A DNA stretch of 64,000 nucleotides from Acuticoccus sediminis (GTDB lineage: Bacteria > Pseudomonadota > Alphaproteobacteria > Rhizobiales > Amorphaceae). The notes under the pieces are model-generated. The model had not been told where the DNA came from. It was given only the letters and a program-made list of their open reading frames with translations, and ran no database searches. Positions 9,204 through 19,683 of this stretch are shown here, piece by piece. Both the position numbers and the translations under genes were made by a program. Positions within the stretch are counted from its first letter, which is position 1, and every line of letters begins with the position of its first letter. The stretch covers positions 1,736,001 through 1,800,000 of the forward strand of contig NZ_QHHQ01000001.1 of assembly GCF_003258595.1 (NCBI RefSeq). Direction: 5' to 3'.

Positions 9204-9968
9204 ATGAACGAGCGTTCCCATGACGGCGAACGGATCGCCGACGTCGACGACGGCGACGCCATCGCCGACGTCGTCGAGGAGGCGGCCGAGGACGCCGCGC
9301 CCGGTGCGCCGCTCGTCGTCGAACCGCACGATCCGGCCGATCCCGCCGTCGCGCGCCTCGTCGAGCGGGCGCGGCTGCTGCACGATCCGTGGGCACGCCT
9401 GTCGCCCGACGCGCCGATCTCCGGCGACCACGTCCTGAACCCCGACTGGCACGGCGACGAGACGCCGCCCCCGCCGCGCGAGGCGGCCGTGCTGATCGCG
9501 CTCGCCGCCAACGCGGCCGGCGAGCTGGGCGTGATTCTCACCGAGCGCGCCTCGCACCTCTCCGCCCACGCCGGACAGGTGGCCCTCCCCGGCGGCAAGA
9601 TCGAGAAGGGCGAGACACCCACCATGGCCGCCCTGCGCGAGGCGGAGGAGGAGGTGGAACTGCCGCCCGGTGCGGTCGAGCCGCTCGGCATCTTCGAGGC
9701 GTACCTGACCCGCACCAACTACATGGTGGTCCCGGTGCTGGCGCTGGTGCGCGAGCGGGTCACCCTGCGCCCCCATCCCGGCGAGGTGTCCGAGGTCTTC
9801 CTCGCCCCCTGGTCGCGCGTCATGGACGCGGCCTACCGTCACGAGCGCAGCTACGAGCTGGAAGGGCGCCGCCGCCGCTTCTACGAGACCATGGTCGGCG
9901 ACAAGTCCGTCTGGGGCGTGACCGCCGGCATCTTCAAAGTCGTGAGCGAACGTCTGTACGGTCCATGA
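9204..9968 (+). CDS. NUDIX hydrolase, CoA pyrophosphatase-like
   Basis: This 254-residue NUDIX protein would cleave CoA or its derivatives to 4'-phosphopantetheine and 3',5'-ADP. It has the CoA-pyrophosphatase signature LTERASHLSAHAGQVALPGG just before the NUDIX box. The box GKIEKGE...REAEEEVEL keeps the metal-binding REx2EE glutamates, but the usual final Gly is Glu. I chose the second of two nearby ATGs (AGAGG 5 bases upstream). The first 60 residues are an acidic extension. Its stop overlaps the start of the next gene by 4 bases. Confidence 0.88.
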   Translation: MNERSHDGERIADVDDGDAIADVVEEAAEDAAPGAPLVVEPHDPADPAVARLVERARLLHDPWARLSPDAPISGDHVLNPDWHGDETPPPPREAAVLIALAANAAGELGVILTERASHLSAHAGQVALPGGKIEKGETPTMAALREAEEEVELPPGAVEPLGIFEAYLTRTNYMVVPVLALVRERVTLRPHPGEVSEVFLAPWSRVMDAAYRHERSYELEGRRRRFYETMVGDKSVWGVTAGIFKVVSERLYGP

Positions 9969-10234
9969 TCCGCATCATCGTCACCCAACTCATCCTCTTC
10001 GCCCTGCCGTTCATCTTCTATTTCGCCTACCGGGTCGCAACCCGCGGTGCCACGGGCGCGGCGGTCTCCGACCTCAGCAAGGCGATGTTCACGCTGATCG
10101 TCATCGGCGGACTGCTCGTCATCGCCAGCTTCGCCTACTTCGCCGTCCACGGCGTGAACACGGAAGGGCGTTACATTCCTGCACGATATGTCGACGGGAA
10201 ATTAATCCCGGGGCACTATGAGACCGACAACTGA
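9965..10234 (+). CDS. Small membrane protein, DUF6111-like
   Basis: This is an 89-residue protein with two membrane helices (IIVTQLILFALPFIFYFAY and AMFTLIVIGGLLVIASFAYF) and a short polar tail ending YIPARYVDGKLIPGHYE. The size, tail and position between the NUDIX and CCA genes match the DUF6111 family of alphaproteobacteria. No function is known. The ATGA overlap with the NUDIX stop indicates coupled translation. Confidence 0.85.
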   Translation: MIRIIVTQLILFALPFIFYFAYRVATRGATGAAVSDLSKAMFTLIVIGGLLVIASFAYFAVHGVNTEGRYIPARYVDGKLIPGHYETDN

Positions 10235-10306
10235 CGTAACGGATAACTGAAGCAACCCAGAGGGACGGCCGGGCGTGCGAGGCGACCTGTTGCAGACGGC
10301 ACCGGC

Positions 10307-11551
10307 ATGACGGAACGAAGCCTTCCCGGTCAGAGCTTCCAGCTCAACGCCTTCTGGCTGTCCTCGCCGGCCCTCGCGTCGATCTTCGATGCGATCGAAC
10401 CCGTCGCCCCCATCAGGGTCGTCGGCGGCGCGGTGCGGAACTCGCTGATGGGAGAGCCGATCAGCGACATCGACCTCGCCACCGAAGCCGAGCCGCAGGA
10501 CGTCGCACGGGCGGCGTCGGCCGCCGGCATCCGCGTCCACGAGACCGGTATCGAGCACGGCACGCTCACCCTCGTGAGCCAGAAGATGGCCTTCGAGGTC
10601 ACCACCCTGCGCGAGGACGTCTCCACCGACGGCCGGCGGGCGACCGTGCGCTTCACCCGCGACTGGGCGAAGGATGCCGAGCGGCGCGACTTCACCATGA
10701 ACGCCCTCTACCTCGACCGCTTCGGCGGCGGGCTCGACACCGTCGGCGGCTATGCCGACTGCCTCGCCCGGCGGGTGCGCTTCATCGGCGACGCGGACCA
10801 GCGGATCATCGAGGACCACCTGCGCATCCTGCGCTTCTTCCGCTTCAACGCGTCCTACGGCAACGGCGCGCTGGACCGGGAGGGGCTCGAGGCCTCCCGG
10901 CGGCACAAGGACCGTATCCCGAACCTCGCCGCCGAGCGCATCTGCCACGAGATGATGAAGATCGTCGCGGCGCCGCGGGCCGCCGACGTGCTGGAGATCA
11001 TCGGCGCGGAAGGCTTCATCGACCACGCGATGCCGGGGCCGTACGACATCCCGGCCTTCACCGCGCTGACGTCGCTGGAGCGGCGGGTCGGGCGCGAGCC
11101 GACGCCGCCGCTCGCGATCGCCGCGCTCCTCGGCCTCGACCGCGAGCGCTTCGACGCGGCGGCCTCGGCGCTGCGCTTCTCCCGCCGCGACCGGGCGCGG
11201 GCGCTCTGCGCGATGGAGGCGGCGCGCTTCATGCCGCCCCACTCGGTGCCGCAGATCAACGCCCTCCTGTACGACCACGGCGCGGAAGCATTCGTCGACG
11301 GCCTGCTCGTCGCCGCCGCGCGCGGGGCGGACATCATCGACCTGCCGCACCTCGTCTCGCTCGCGCGGCAGTGGAAGCGGCCGCGCCTGCCGGTGAACGG
11401 TTCGGACCTTCTGGAGCAGGGCGGCGAGCCGGGTCCGGGCCTCGGCGACCGGCTCAGCCATCTCGAGGACGTCTGGCGCCAGTCCGACTTTTCCTTGGAC
11501 AAGATCCACCTTCTCGCCATCGACCGGCAATCGCGCCACCCCAAAGAATGA
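10307..11551 (+). CDS. cca: CCA tRNA nucleotidyltransferase / poly(A) polymerase family
   Basis: This 414-residue class II nucleotidyltransferase adds or repairs the 3' CCA end of tRNAs. It has the nucleotide-binding loop RVVGGAVRNSLMG (37-49), the catalytic DxD (D54, D56 in SDIDLATE), RRDFTMNALYLD and the head/neck motif ILRFFRFNASYG. The length is normal for alphaproteobacterial CCA enzymes. The order DUF1285-NUDIX-DUF6111-CCA supports the call. Family members can be CCA-adding enzymes or poly(A) polymerases; the short alphaproteobacterial forms are taken as CCA-adding. Confidence 0.92.
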   Translation: MTERSLPGQSFQLNAFWLSSPALASIFDAIEPVAPIRVVGGAVRNSLMGEPISDIDLATEAEPQDVARAASAAGIRVHETGIEHGTLTLVSQKMAFEVTTLREDVSTDGRRATVRFTRDWAKDAERRDFTMNALYLDRFGGGLDTVGGYADCLARRVRFIGDADQRIIEDHLRILRFFRFNASYGNGALDREGLEASRRHKDRIPNLAAERICHEMMKIVAAPRAADVLEIIGAEGFIDHAMPGPYDIPAFTALTSLERRVGREPTPPLAIAALLGLDRERFDAAASALRFSRRDRARALCAMEAARFMPPHSVPQINALLYDHGAEAFVDGLLVAAARGADIIDLPHLVSLARQWKRPRLPVNGSDLLEQGGEPGPGLGDRLSHLEDVWRQSDFSLDKIHLLAIDRQSRHPKE

Positions 11552-11660
11552 TAGAAGGGGCGGGGAGGCCCGTTGCGCCGGCGTGGGTGCAATGGGTACC
11601 CGACGTGTGCTAGCGAGCGTCGCTCATCGCGCTGAGGCCAACCACGGACCGCCATCACCC

Positions 11661-12314
11661 ATGACCATCGACATGTCCACGATCCCTGCCGAATGTATCG
11701 TCAAGCAGGGGGATGACTGGATGCTGGTCGCGCCGATCCCCGACGCCATCGCGGAGGAGGTCGCCGCCTATTCCGTCGCCCAGCGCGCGACGATGAAGCA
11801 CATCGTCGGCTCCGAGGAGGTGCGCCGCAAGGTGGTCGGCAACCGCATGCGCCAGGACCGGCTCTGCGCGGCGATCGTCAACGGCGAGATCGCGGGCTGC
11901 ATCTCCTACCGCATGGACGGGGAGGGCAGCGTCTGGCCGGAGGCTAAACGCTTCCGCGAACACTTCGGCCCGGTCTCCGGCACGTTCCGCTACATGCTCG
12001 CCGAGGCGACACTGCACCGCGGCCACCGGGACGAGCTCTACCTCGAAGGCTTCAAGGTCGACCCCGCCGCGCGCGGCCGCGGCATCGGCACGGCGCTGCT
12101 GCACTGGCTCGGCTCCGAGGTGGTGCGGCGCGGCAAGTCGCGCTGGCGCACCGAGGCCTCGGTCACGGCCGCCCCGGCGATGCGCGTCTACCAGGGCGTC
12201 GGCGCCAAGCCGACGAAGACGGTCCACCTCGGCCCCATCGGCCGCATCGCCGACCGGCCGAGCTTCGTCGTCCTCGTCTGGGAGCCGCCGGTCGACACCC
12301 CCGCCGGGACCTGA
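11661..12314 (+). CDS. GNAT-family N-acetyltransferase
   Basis: This is a 217-residue GNAT protein. The acetyl-CoA loop is clear in YLEGFKVDPAARGRGIGTAL (pattern RGxGIGT), followed by ASVTAAPAMRVYQGVGAKP, the usual asparagine-poor alpha4 region. The N-terminal half (EEVAAYSVAQRATMKHIVG) should bind the acceptor, which cannot be inferred. The start is uncertain: no strong ribosome site precedes the ATG chosen, and another ATG lies 12 bases later. It stands between cca and htpX without an obvious functional link. Confidence 0.82.
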   Translation: MTIDMSTIPAECIVKQGDDWMLVAPIPDAIAEEVAAYSVAQRATMKHIVGSEEVRRKVVGNRMRQDRLCAAIVNGEIAGCISYRMDGEGSVWPEAKRFREHFGPVSGTFRYMLAEATLHRGHRDELYLEGFKVDPAARGRGIGTALLHWLGSEVVRRGKSRWRTEASVTAAPAMRVYQGVGAKPTKTVHLGPIGRIADRPSFVVLVWEPPVDTPAGT

Positions 12315-12415
12315 CCGTCCGCCCCCGCGCCGGCCGGACAGCGCGCGGGGGACGAGCCAATTCTGCGACTTAGCGCGGCACCGCTCGACCCCGCACCGGT
12401 TCAAGCGTTGAATCG

Positions 12416-12440
12416 GGAACCTGGCGGACTGATATCCGGT
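12416..12440 (+). promoter_or_regulatory. Weak EcfG-like promoter upstream of htpX
   Basis: GGAAC (12416-12420) is followed after 16 bases by CGGT, one mismatch from the GGAAC-N16/17-CGTT consensus of the alphaproteobacterial general stress sigma factor EcfG. It lies about 35 bases before the htpX start. One mismatch in a 4-base box makes this tentative. Confidence 0.3.
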
Positions 12441-12473
12441 TCGTTCGCTATCAAAGGGGGGCGATCCAACAGC

Positions 12474-13445
12474 ATGAACATGTTCCGCACGGCGCTTCTT
12501 CTTGCCGCGATGACGGCGATCTTCATGGGCGTCGGTTACCTGATCGGCGGTCCCAGCGGCATGGTGATCGCGTTCGGCATCGCGGTCGCCACCAACCTCT
12601 TCGCCTACTGGAATTCCGACAAGCTCGTCCTGCGCATGCACAACGCACGCGAGGTCGACGAGCGCTCGGCGCCGGAATATTACGGCCTCGTGCGCGACCT
12701 TGCCGCGCGGGCGGGCCTGCCGATGCCGCGGGTCTACATCCTCGAGGAGGACCAGCCCAACGCCTTCGCGACGGGCCGGAACCCCGACAACGCCGCCGTC
12801 GCCGCCACCCGCGGGCTCCTCAACATGATGAGCCGCGAGGAGGTTGCCGGCGTCATGGCCCACGAGCTCGCCCACATCCAGAACCGCGACACGCTGACGA
12901 TGACGATCACCGCGACGCTCGCCGGTGCCATCTCCATGCTCGCGAACTTCGCCTTCCTGTTCGGCCGGCGCGACAGCCCGGCGGGCACCATCGGCGTGAT
13001 CGTCACCATGATCGTCGCCCCCATCGCGGCGATGCTGGTGCAGATGGCGATCAGCCGTACACGCGAATATTCCGCCGACCGCCGTGGCGCGGAGATCTGC
13101 GGCAACCCGATCTGGCTCGCCTCGGCGCTGCAGCGCCTCGAGTCCGGCCGCCGCATCCCCAACGAGGAGGCGGAGGCCGCGCCGGCGACTGCGCACATGT
13201 TCATCATCAACCCGCTGTCGGGTGCGCGGATGGACAACCTCTTCTCCACCCACCCGAACACGGCCAACCGCATCGCCGCGCTCCAGGACTTCGCGGCGGA
13301 AATCGGCTCCGGCCCGGCGCGGCTCGATCCGATCCCGGCCCGCACGCCCTCGCGCGGCCCGTGGGGCGGCGGTGGTCGCCGCTCGGGCGGCGGTGGCGGC
13401 AAGTGGAACGGCGGCGGCCGCCGCGGTTCCGGCCCCTGGGGCTGA
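12474..13445 (+). CDS. htpX: Protease HtpX, M48 zinc metalloprotease
   Basis: This 323-residue inner-membrane protease degrades misfolded membrane proteins with FtsH. It has the zinc motif HELAH (H130, E131, H134) with the third ligand E197 in [14 protein letters not shown]. Helices lie near 5-22, 27-45, 142-160 and 171-190. The start is set by the A/G-rich AAAGGGGGGCG upstream. The C-terminal tail is extremely rich in G, R and W (from about residue 290), an addition seen in several alphaproteobacterial HtpX proteins and probably disordered. Regulation by envelope or heat stress is expected. Confidence 0.92.
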   Translation: MNMFRTALLLAAMTAIFMGVGYLIGGPSGMVIAFGIAVATNLFAYWNSDKLVLRMHNAREVDERSAPEYYGLVRDLAARAGLPMPRVYILEEDQPNAFATGRNPDNAAVAATRGLLNMMSREEVAGVMAHELAHIQNRDTLTMTITATLAGAISMLANFAFLFGRRDSPAGTIGVIVTMIVAPIAAMLVQMAISRTREYSADRRGAEICGNPIWLASALQRLESGRRIPNEEAEAAPATAHMFIINPLSGARMDNLFSTHPNTANRIAALQDFAAEIGSGPARLDPIPARTPSRGPWGGGGRRSGGGGGKWNGGGRRGSGPWG

Positions 13446-13639
13446 CGTCGCGTCCCCGCCTGTCGACAACGGGCGGGTTATCGGCCGGCTTCGGCGATGT
13501 CGAAGACCGCGCGGGCAGCCTTCCGCGCCCGGGGCGTGGGGGCGCGCGAGGTCGGCCTCCGGCGCGCGGCCGGTGACGGCGGCGACGAGTTCCTCGCCGC
13601 GGGCTTGACGCGGGGGGCACGGCTCGGGGCTATAGCGGA

Positions 13640-14965
13640 ATGGCCCAGCAGAATGCGCATCGGCGGAATCGCGCCCGCCCGCCGAAGACGACCGGCACGG
13701 ATCCCCGTGCCATCGCCACCACCATCGTCGACGCCGTGTGCGAGGCGCACACGCCGCTCGCCTACGCCCTGGAGGAGGTCGCGCCTGCGGCGGGGCGCCT
13801 GGAGCCCCGTGACGCTGCCCTCGCCCGCGCCATCGCCCGCGTCACGGTCCGGCGCCGCGGCGACATCGACTGGTGCCTCTCCCAACTCATGACGAAGAAG
13901 CTGCCGCGCAAGGCGAACGAGGTGCGCGCGGTGCTGCGCATGTCCGCCGCGCAGCTCCTCTTCATGCGACAGGCCGACCATGCGGCGGTCAACACGGCCG
14001 TGGCGCTCCTGAAGTCCAAGCCCGGCGGGGCCGGGTTCGCCGGGCTCGCCAACGCGGTGCTGCGCCGGATGGTGCGCGAGCGGGACAGCCTGCTCGCGAC
14101 CCTGCCGCTGGAGGCGAACACGCCGGCCTGGCTCTGGTCGCGCTGGGTCGCGTCCTGGGGGGCGGATGCCGCCGCGGCCCTCGCCGCCATCCACCGCGAG
14201 GAGCCGACCCTCGACCTTGCCTTCGCCGGACCGGACGTTCCGCGCCCCGAGGGCTCCGTCGCGCTGCCGACGGGCGGGGCACGGCTCCCGGCCTCTGACG
14301 TGACCGCCATCGACGGCTACGGCGAGGGGGGCTGGTGGGTGCAGGACGCCGCCGCCCAGCTTCCGGCGCTCGTCGTCGGCGACGTCGCCGGCAAGCGCGT
14401 CCTCGACATGTGCGCGGCGCCGGGCGGCAAGACGATGCAGCTCGCCGCCGCCGGCGCCACCGTCACCGCGATGGAGATCGACCCCGACCGCGCCGAGCGG
14501 CTCCGCGAGAACCTCGCCCGGACGCGCCTTTCGGACCGCGTCGAGGTGGTCGTCGCCGACGCGATGGACGCCGAGGGCAGCTTCGACGCCGTCCTCCTCG
14601 ATGCGCCGTGCTCTGCGACCGGGACGCTGCGCCGCCAGCCCGACGTCGCGTTCTCCAAGTCGGAAAAGGACATCGGCCTCCTCGCGCACCTGCAGAAGAA
14701 CCTTCTGCGCCGCGCCGCGGAGTGCGTCGCCCCGGGCGGCATTCTCGTCTATGCGACCTGCTCGATCGAGCCGGACGAGGGCGAGCGGCAGGTGGAGTTC
14801 GCGAGGAGCGCGCTCCCGTCGCTGGCCCTCGCGCCGATCCCCGAGGGCGCCGCGAGCCCCTTCGTCACGGCGGAAGGGGTGATGCGGACACTGCCGTCCA
14901 TGTCCATCGGCGGCGAGCGCGGCCTCGACGGCTTCTTCGCCGCCCGCTTCCAGCGCACGGCGTAA
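13640..14965 (+). CDS. rsmB: RsmB-like 16S rRNA (cytosine-C5) methyltransferase
   Basis: This is a 441-residue two-domain enzyme. Residues 25-150 form a NusB-like RNA-binding domain (LMTKKLPRKANEVRAVLRMS, HAAVNTAVALLK). The Rossmann methyltransferase follows with the SAM loop LDMCAAPGGKT (255-264), motif IV DAPCSATGT (C324) and motif VI YATCS (C374, the nucleophile). It should make m5C967 in 16S rRNA. It precedes the heparinase-like gene and purH, the usual Hyphomicrobiales order. A 16-bp GC palindrome (14972-14987) directly follows the stop. Confidence 0.92.
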   Translation: MAQQNAHRRNRARPPKTTGTDPRAIATTIVDAVCEAHTPLAYALEEVAPAAGRLEPRDAALARAIARVTVRRRGDIDWCLSQLMTKKLPRKANEVRAVLRMSAAQLLFMRQADHAAVNTAVALLKSKPGGAGFAGLANAVLRRMVRERDSLLATLPLEANTPAWLWSRWVASWGADAAAALAAIHREEPTLDLAFAGPDVPRPEGSVALPTGGARLPASDVTAIDGYGEGGWWVQDAAAQLPALVVGDVAGKRVLDMCAAPGGKTMQLAAAGATVTAMEIDPDRAERLRENLARTRLSDRVEVVVADAMDAEGSFDAVLLDAPCSATGTLRRQPDVAFSKSEKDIGLLAHLQKNLLRRAAECVAPGGILVYATCSIEPDEGERQVEFARSALPSLALAPIPEGAASPFVTAEGVMRTLPSMSIGGERGLDGFFAARFQRTA

Positions 14966-14971
14966 GGTCCG

Positions 14972-14987
14972 CCCCGCCCGGGCGGGG
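14972..14987 (+). terminator. GC palindrome after rsmB
   Basis: CCCCGCCCGGGCGGGG is a perfect palindrome 6 bases after the rsmB stop. No T-run follows, so at most it is a weak or factor-dependent terminator. The rest of the gap up to 15195 shows no gene. Confidence 0.3.
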
Positions 14988-15195
14988 TCGCTCCCGAAGC
15001 GGCGGAGCGCGTGGCCGGCGCCGGATCGCGCGCTGGATGCGCCAATGGGCTTGGGACCGATGTGGCTCGCGGCTTGCAGGCTGCGGGCGCATCACGGTAC
15101 TCCTCGACAGCTCGCGTGCACGTTCGCGCGCGGCGACGATTCTCGCCCCGTCCCCCTGGTCCACACTCGAGCGAGCGTTATTGAGATCCGTCGTT

Positions 15196-16881
15196 ATGTC
15201 TCAGACCACGCTCGCATCGCTCATGGGTTACGGCGCACGACGGCTGGTCGACCGGTCGATCGCGACGTTGCGCGCCTCGCTCTGGCGGCGCCACGTCGCC
15301 AACGTGCCGCACCGCGTCCTCTTTGCCCCCGAGACCCTGGGCGAGGCCGACGCCAACGTCGCCGGCGATATCTACGCCGGCGTCTTCGCGCTGGCGGGCG
15401 AGACGGTCGACACCGCGGGCCGCTCGCCCTTCTCCATCGAGCCGCCGACGGACGCCTGGGCCGAGGCGCTGCACGGCTTCGGCTGGCTGCACCACCTCGA
15501 GGCCAACGCCACCGAGCTGTCGTCCACCAACGCCCGCGCGCTGGTCGACGAATGGTTCGCCCACGCCTCCGTCAGCGAGATCGCCCACCGGCCGGACGTC
15601 ACCGCCGAGCGGCTCGTCAACTGGCTCGTCCAGTCGCCGCTGCTCCTCAACGGCGCGGACCCGGCCTTCCGGCAGCGCTACATGCGCGCGCTCGGCCGCC
15701 ACATGCGCCGCCTGGAGCGCATCCTGCCGGTCCAGCCGCGGGGAATGGCCCGGCTGAAGGTCGCCGCCGCGCTGGTCGTGGCGGGCTCGTCCATCGCCAA
15801 CGAGCAGCGCCTCGCCCGCTGGGCGCTCGGCACCCTCGGCGACGTCGTGGCGACGGACATCCTGCCCGACGGCGGCCACGTCTCCCGCTCGCCCCAGACG
15901 CTGGTGGAGGCGCTGTCCTACCTGATCCCGGTTCGCGAGGCGCTGTTGCGGCGCCAGCAGGCGATCCCGGAGGTCCTTCGCGACGCCATCGACCGGATGC
16001 TCCCGATGCTGCGCTTCTTCGTCCACAGCGACGGGGCGCTCTCCACCTTCCACGGCGCCCGGCCGCTGCCGGCCTCCGCCCTCGAAAGCGCCTTCGCCTA
16101 CGACGACGTGCGCGGCCAGCCGAGCGACAACGCGCGCTACAGCGGCTTTCAGCGCCTCGCCGCCGGCGGCACGGTGCTGCTCCTCGACACCGGAGTCGCG
16201 CCGCAGCCGCCGTTCGCGGACAAGGCGCACGCCTCGGCGCTCGCGGTCGAGCTCTCGCACGGGTCGCACCGCCTGCTGGTGAGCTGCGGCGCGCTCGGCA
16301 CGGCGCGGGAGGAGTGGGACGCCGTCGGCCGTGCGACCGCGGCCCAGTCGACCCTCGTCGTCGACGACACCTCGTCCGCCAAGCTTCTGACGCGCTGGCC
16401 GCTGCGCCGCTGGTTCGGCCCGGTGCTCTACGCGGGTCCCACCGGCGTCGACGTCCGCCGCTCCGCCCTGACGGTGAAGGCCTCCCACGACGGCTACCTC
16501 GCCGCCTACGGCCTCGTCCACGAGCGCCGCATCACGCTCGGCGAGGACGGGCTGGCGATGATCGGCGAGGACCAGCTGATCGGTCAGGACCGGCTCGACG
16601 GGCGCGCATTCGCCATCCGCTTCCACATCGGACCCGACATCAAGCTGCGGATCGAGAAGGGGCGGCGGAAGGCTCTTCTGGTGCTTCCCGACCGCTCCCT
16701 TTGGCTCTTCGCGGTGGACGAGGGCCCCGATATCGCCGTCGAGGAGAGCATCGTGCTCGCAGACCAGCATCGCGTGCGACGCACATCACAGCTCGTGATT
16801 GCGGGTAATACGTTGACCGACGATACCGTCCGCTGGCACATCGCCCGGCATGCGCTGCCTCTCGGCGACGACACAGAGTAG
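15196..16881 (+). CDS. Heparinase II/III family protein
   Basis: This 561-residue protein is of the heparinase II/III type: an N-terminal all-alpha toroid (LHGFGWLHHLEANAT, RHMRRLERILPVQPRG), then a beta-sandwich region (FQRLAAGGTVLLLDTG, ELSHGSHRLLVSCG). It has no signal peptide, although true heparinases are exported, and it sits in the conserved position just before purH. The substrate is unknown; a role in cell-envelope glycan turnover is only a guess. The ATG was chosen because similarity to the family begins right after it; no good ribosome site is visible. Confidence 0.85.
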   Translation: MSQTTLASLMGYGARRLVDRSIATLRASLWRRHVANVPHRVLFAPETLGEADANVAGDIYAGVFALAGETVDTAGRSPFSIEPPTDAWAEALHGFGWLHHLEANATELSSTNARALVDEWFAHASVSEIAHRPDVTAERLVNWLVQSPLLLNGADPAFRQRYMRALGRHMRRLERILPVQPRGMARLKVAAALVVAGSSIANEQRLARWALGTLGDVVATDILPDGGHVSRSPQTLVEALSYLIPVREALLRRQQAIPEVLRDAIDRMLPMLRFFVHSDGALSTFHGARPLPASALESAFAYDDVRGQPSDNARYSGFQRLAAGGTVLLLDTGVAPQPPFADKAHASALAVELSHGSHRLLVSCGALGTAREEWDAVGRATAAQSTLVVDDTSSAKLLTRWPLRRWFGPVLYAGPTGVDVRRSALTVKASHDGYLAAYGLVHERRITLGEDGLAMIGEDQLIGQDRLDGRAFAIRFHIGPDIKLRIEKGRRKALLVLPDRSLWLFAVDEGPDIAVEESIVLADQHRVRRTSQLVIAGNTLTDDTVRWHIARHALPLGDDTE

Positions 16882-16936
16882 TCCGGGACCGGGCTTTTCG
16901 CCGTCTCGCCAGGCCTCACCGATTTAGGAAACACAA

Positions 16937-18517
<1,581 letters not shown>

Positions 18518-18737
18518 CCGGAACGCCGCGCCCGAACGCGAGGAGCCATGCGATGGGGCCGTTCCGCTCGACGCGAGCGCTCGACGACGGCGCCGCCGCA
18601 TGGCCCTCGACAGCCATCTGCCGGGGCCTGATGTCGCCGAGCGTCCTTGCGCCCCGGCCCCTTGCCCGGCTCGGCGCCGTGCCCGGACGGCGACTCGGGC
18701 CCGGCGCGGTGGCGGGCCGACGCCCGGTGACCGGCCA

Positions 18738-19664
18738 GTGACCCGCACGGACGGCAGCGACAACGTCGCCCTCGCGGTGGCGACGATCCTGGTGGTCTGC
18801 CTCGCGCTCTCGCTGGGCGACGCGATCATCAAGTCGGTCGCGGCCTCGTTCGCGATGGCGCAGATCTTCGTCCTGCGCTCCGTGTTGGTGCTGCCGGTGC
18901 TCCTCGTGATCGGCGCACTGCGCGGACAGCAAGTTCTGACCCTCGACCCGTACGCGCTCCTGCGCAGCCTGTGCCTGACGGTGATGTGGGTCGCCTACTA
19001 TGCGGCGCTGCCGCACCTGCCGCTCGCCGTCGCCGCGGCCGCCTACTACACGCTGCCGCTCTTCATCACCCTGTTCTCCGCCGCGCTGGGGCTGGAGCGG
19101 ATCGGCGCGCGCGGCTGGATCGCGGTCGCGATGGGGTTCGCGGGCGTCCTCGTTGTGCTGCGGCCGGGGGCGGCGGCGATCGACCCGTGGACGCTGGTGC
19201 CGCTCCTGTCGGCGATGCTGTACGCAGCGGCGATGATCATCACCCGGACACGCCTTCGACACGCGGCGCCGGTGGCCCTGGCGGTCAACCTCAACGCGAC
19301 GTTCGTCGTCGCGGGGCTCGCCGCGACCGCGCTCAACCTCGCCGGGGTCACAGCCGCCGACAACTTCATGCTCGCGCCCTGGACGGTCATGGGACCGCGC
19401 GAGTGGGGCGCCATCGCGATCCTCGCGGCGGTGATGATCGGCTCCAGCGTCGGGACGGCCTTCGCCTACCAGACCGGGCCGGCGTCCGTCCTCGGCACCT
19501 TCGACTTCTCCTACGTGGCCTACGCCGTCCTCTGGGGCATCCTCTTCTTCGGCGACGTCCCGGACGCGGTGACCTTCCTCGGCATCGCCACCATCGTCGC
19601 CGCCGGCATCCTCGCGGTCCGGCGCCCGCGCGGCAGCGCCGAGACTGCCGCGTGTCCGGAGTGA
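18738..19664 (+). CDS. EamA/DMT-superfamily transporter
   Basis: This is a 308-residue membrane protein with about ten helices in two EamA repeats (first repeat ending [12 protein letters not shown], second ending [16 protein letters not shown]), the classic drug/metabolite transporter layout. The substrate is unknown. I chose a GTG start; upstream the frame becomes R/P/A-rich and non-protein-like. The 220 bases between purH and this gene hold nothing I can name. It converges on the phytase-like esterase gene with a 19-base gap. Confidence 0.85.
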   Translation: MTRTDGSDNVALAVATILVVCLALSLGDAIIKSVAASFAMAQIFVLRSVLVLPVLLVIGALRGQQVLTLDPYALLRSLCLTVMWVAYYAALPHLPLAVAAAAYYTLPLFITLFSAALGLERIGARGWIAVAMGFAGVLVVLRPGAAAIDPWTLVPLLSAMLYAAAMIITRTRLRHAAPVALAVNLNATFVVAGLAATALNLAGVTAADNFMLAPWTVMGPREWGAIAILAAVMIGSSVGTAFAYQTGPASVLGTFDFSYVAYAVLWGILFFGDVPDAVTFLGIATIVAAGILAVRRPRGSAETAACPE

Positions 19665-19683
19665 AGACGCCGGAACCCTATGC

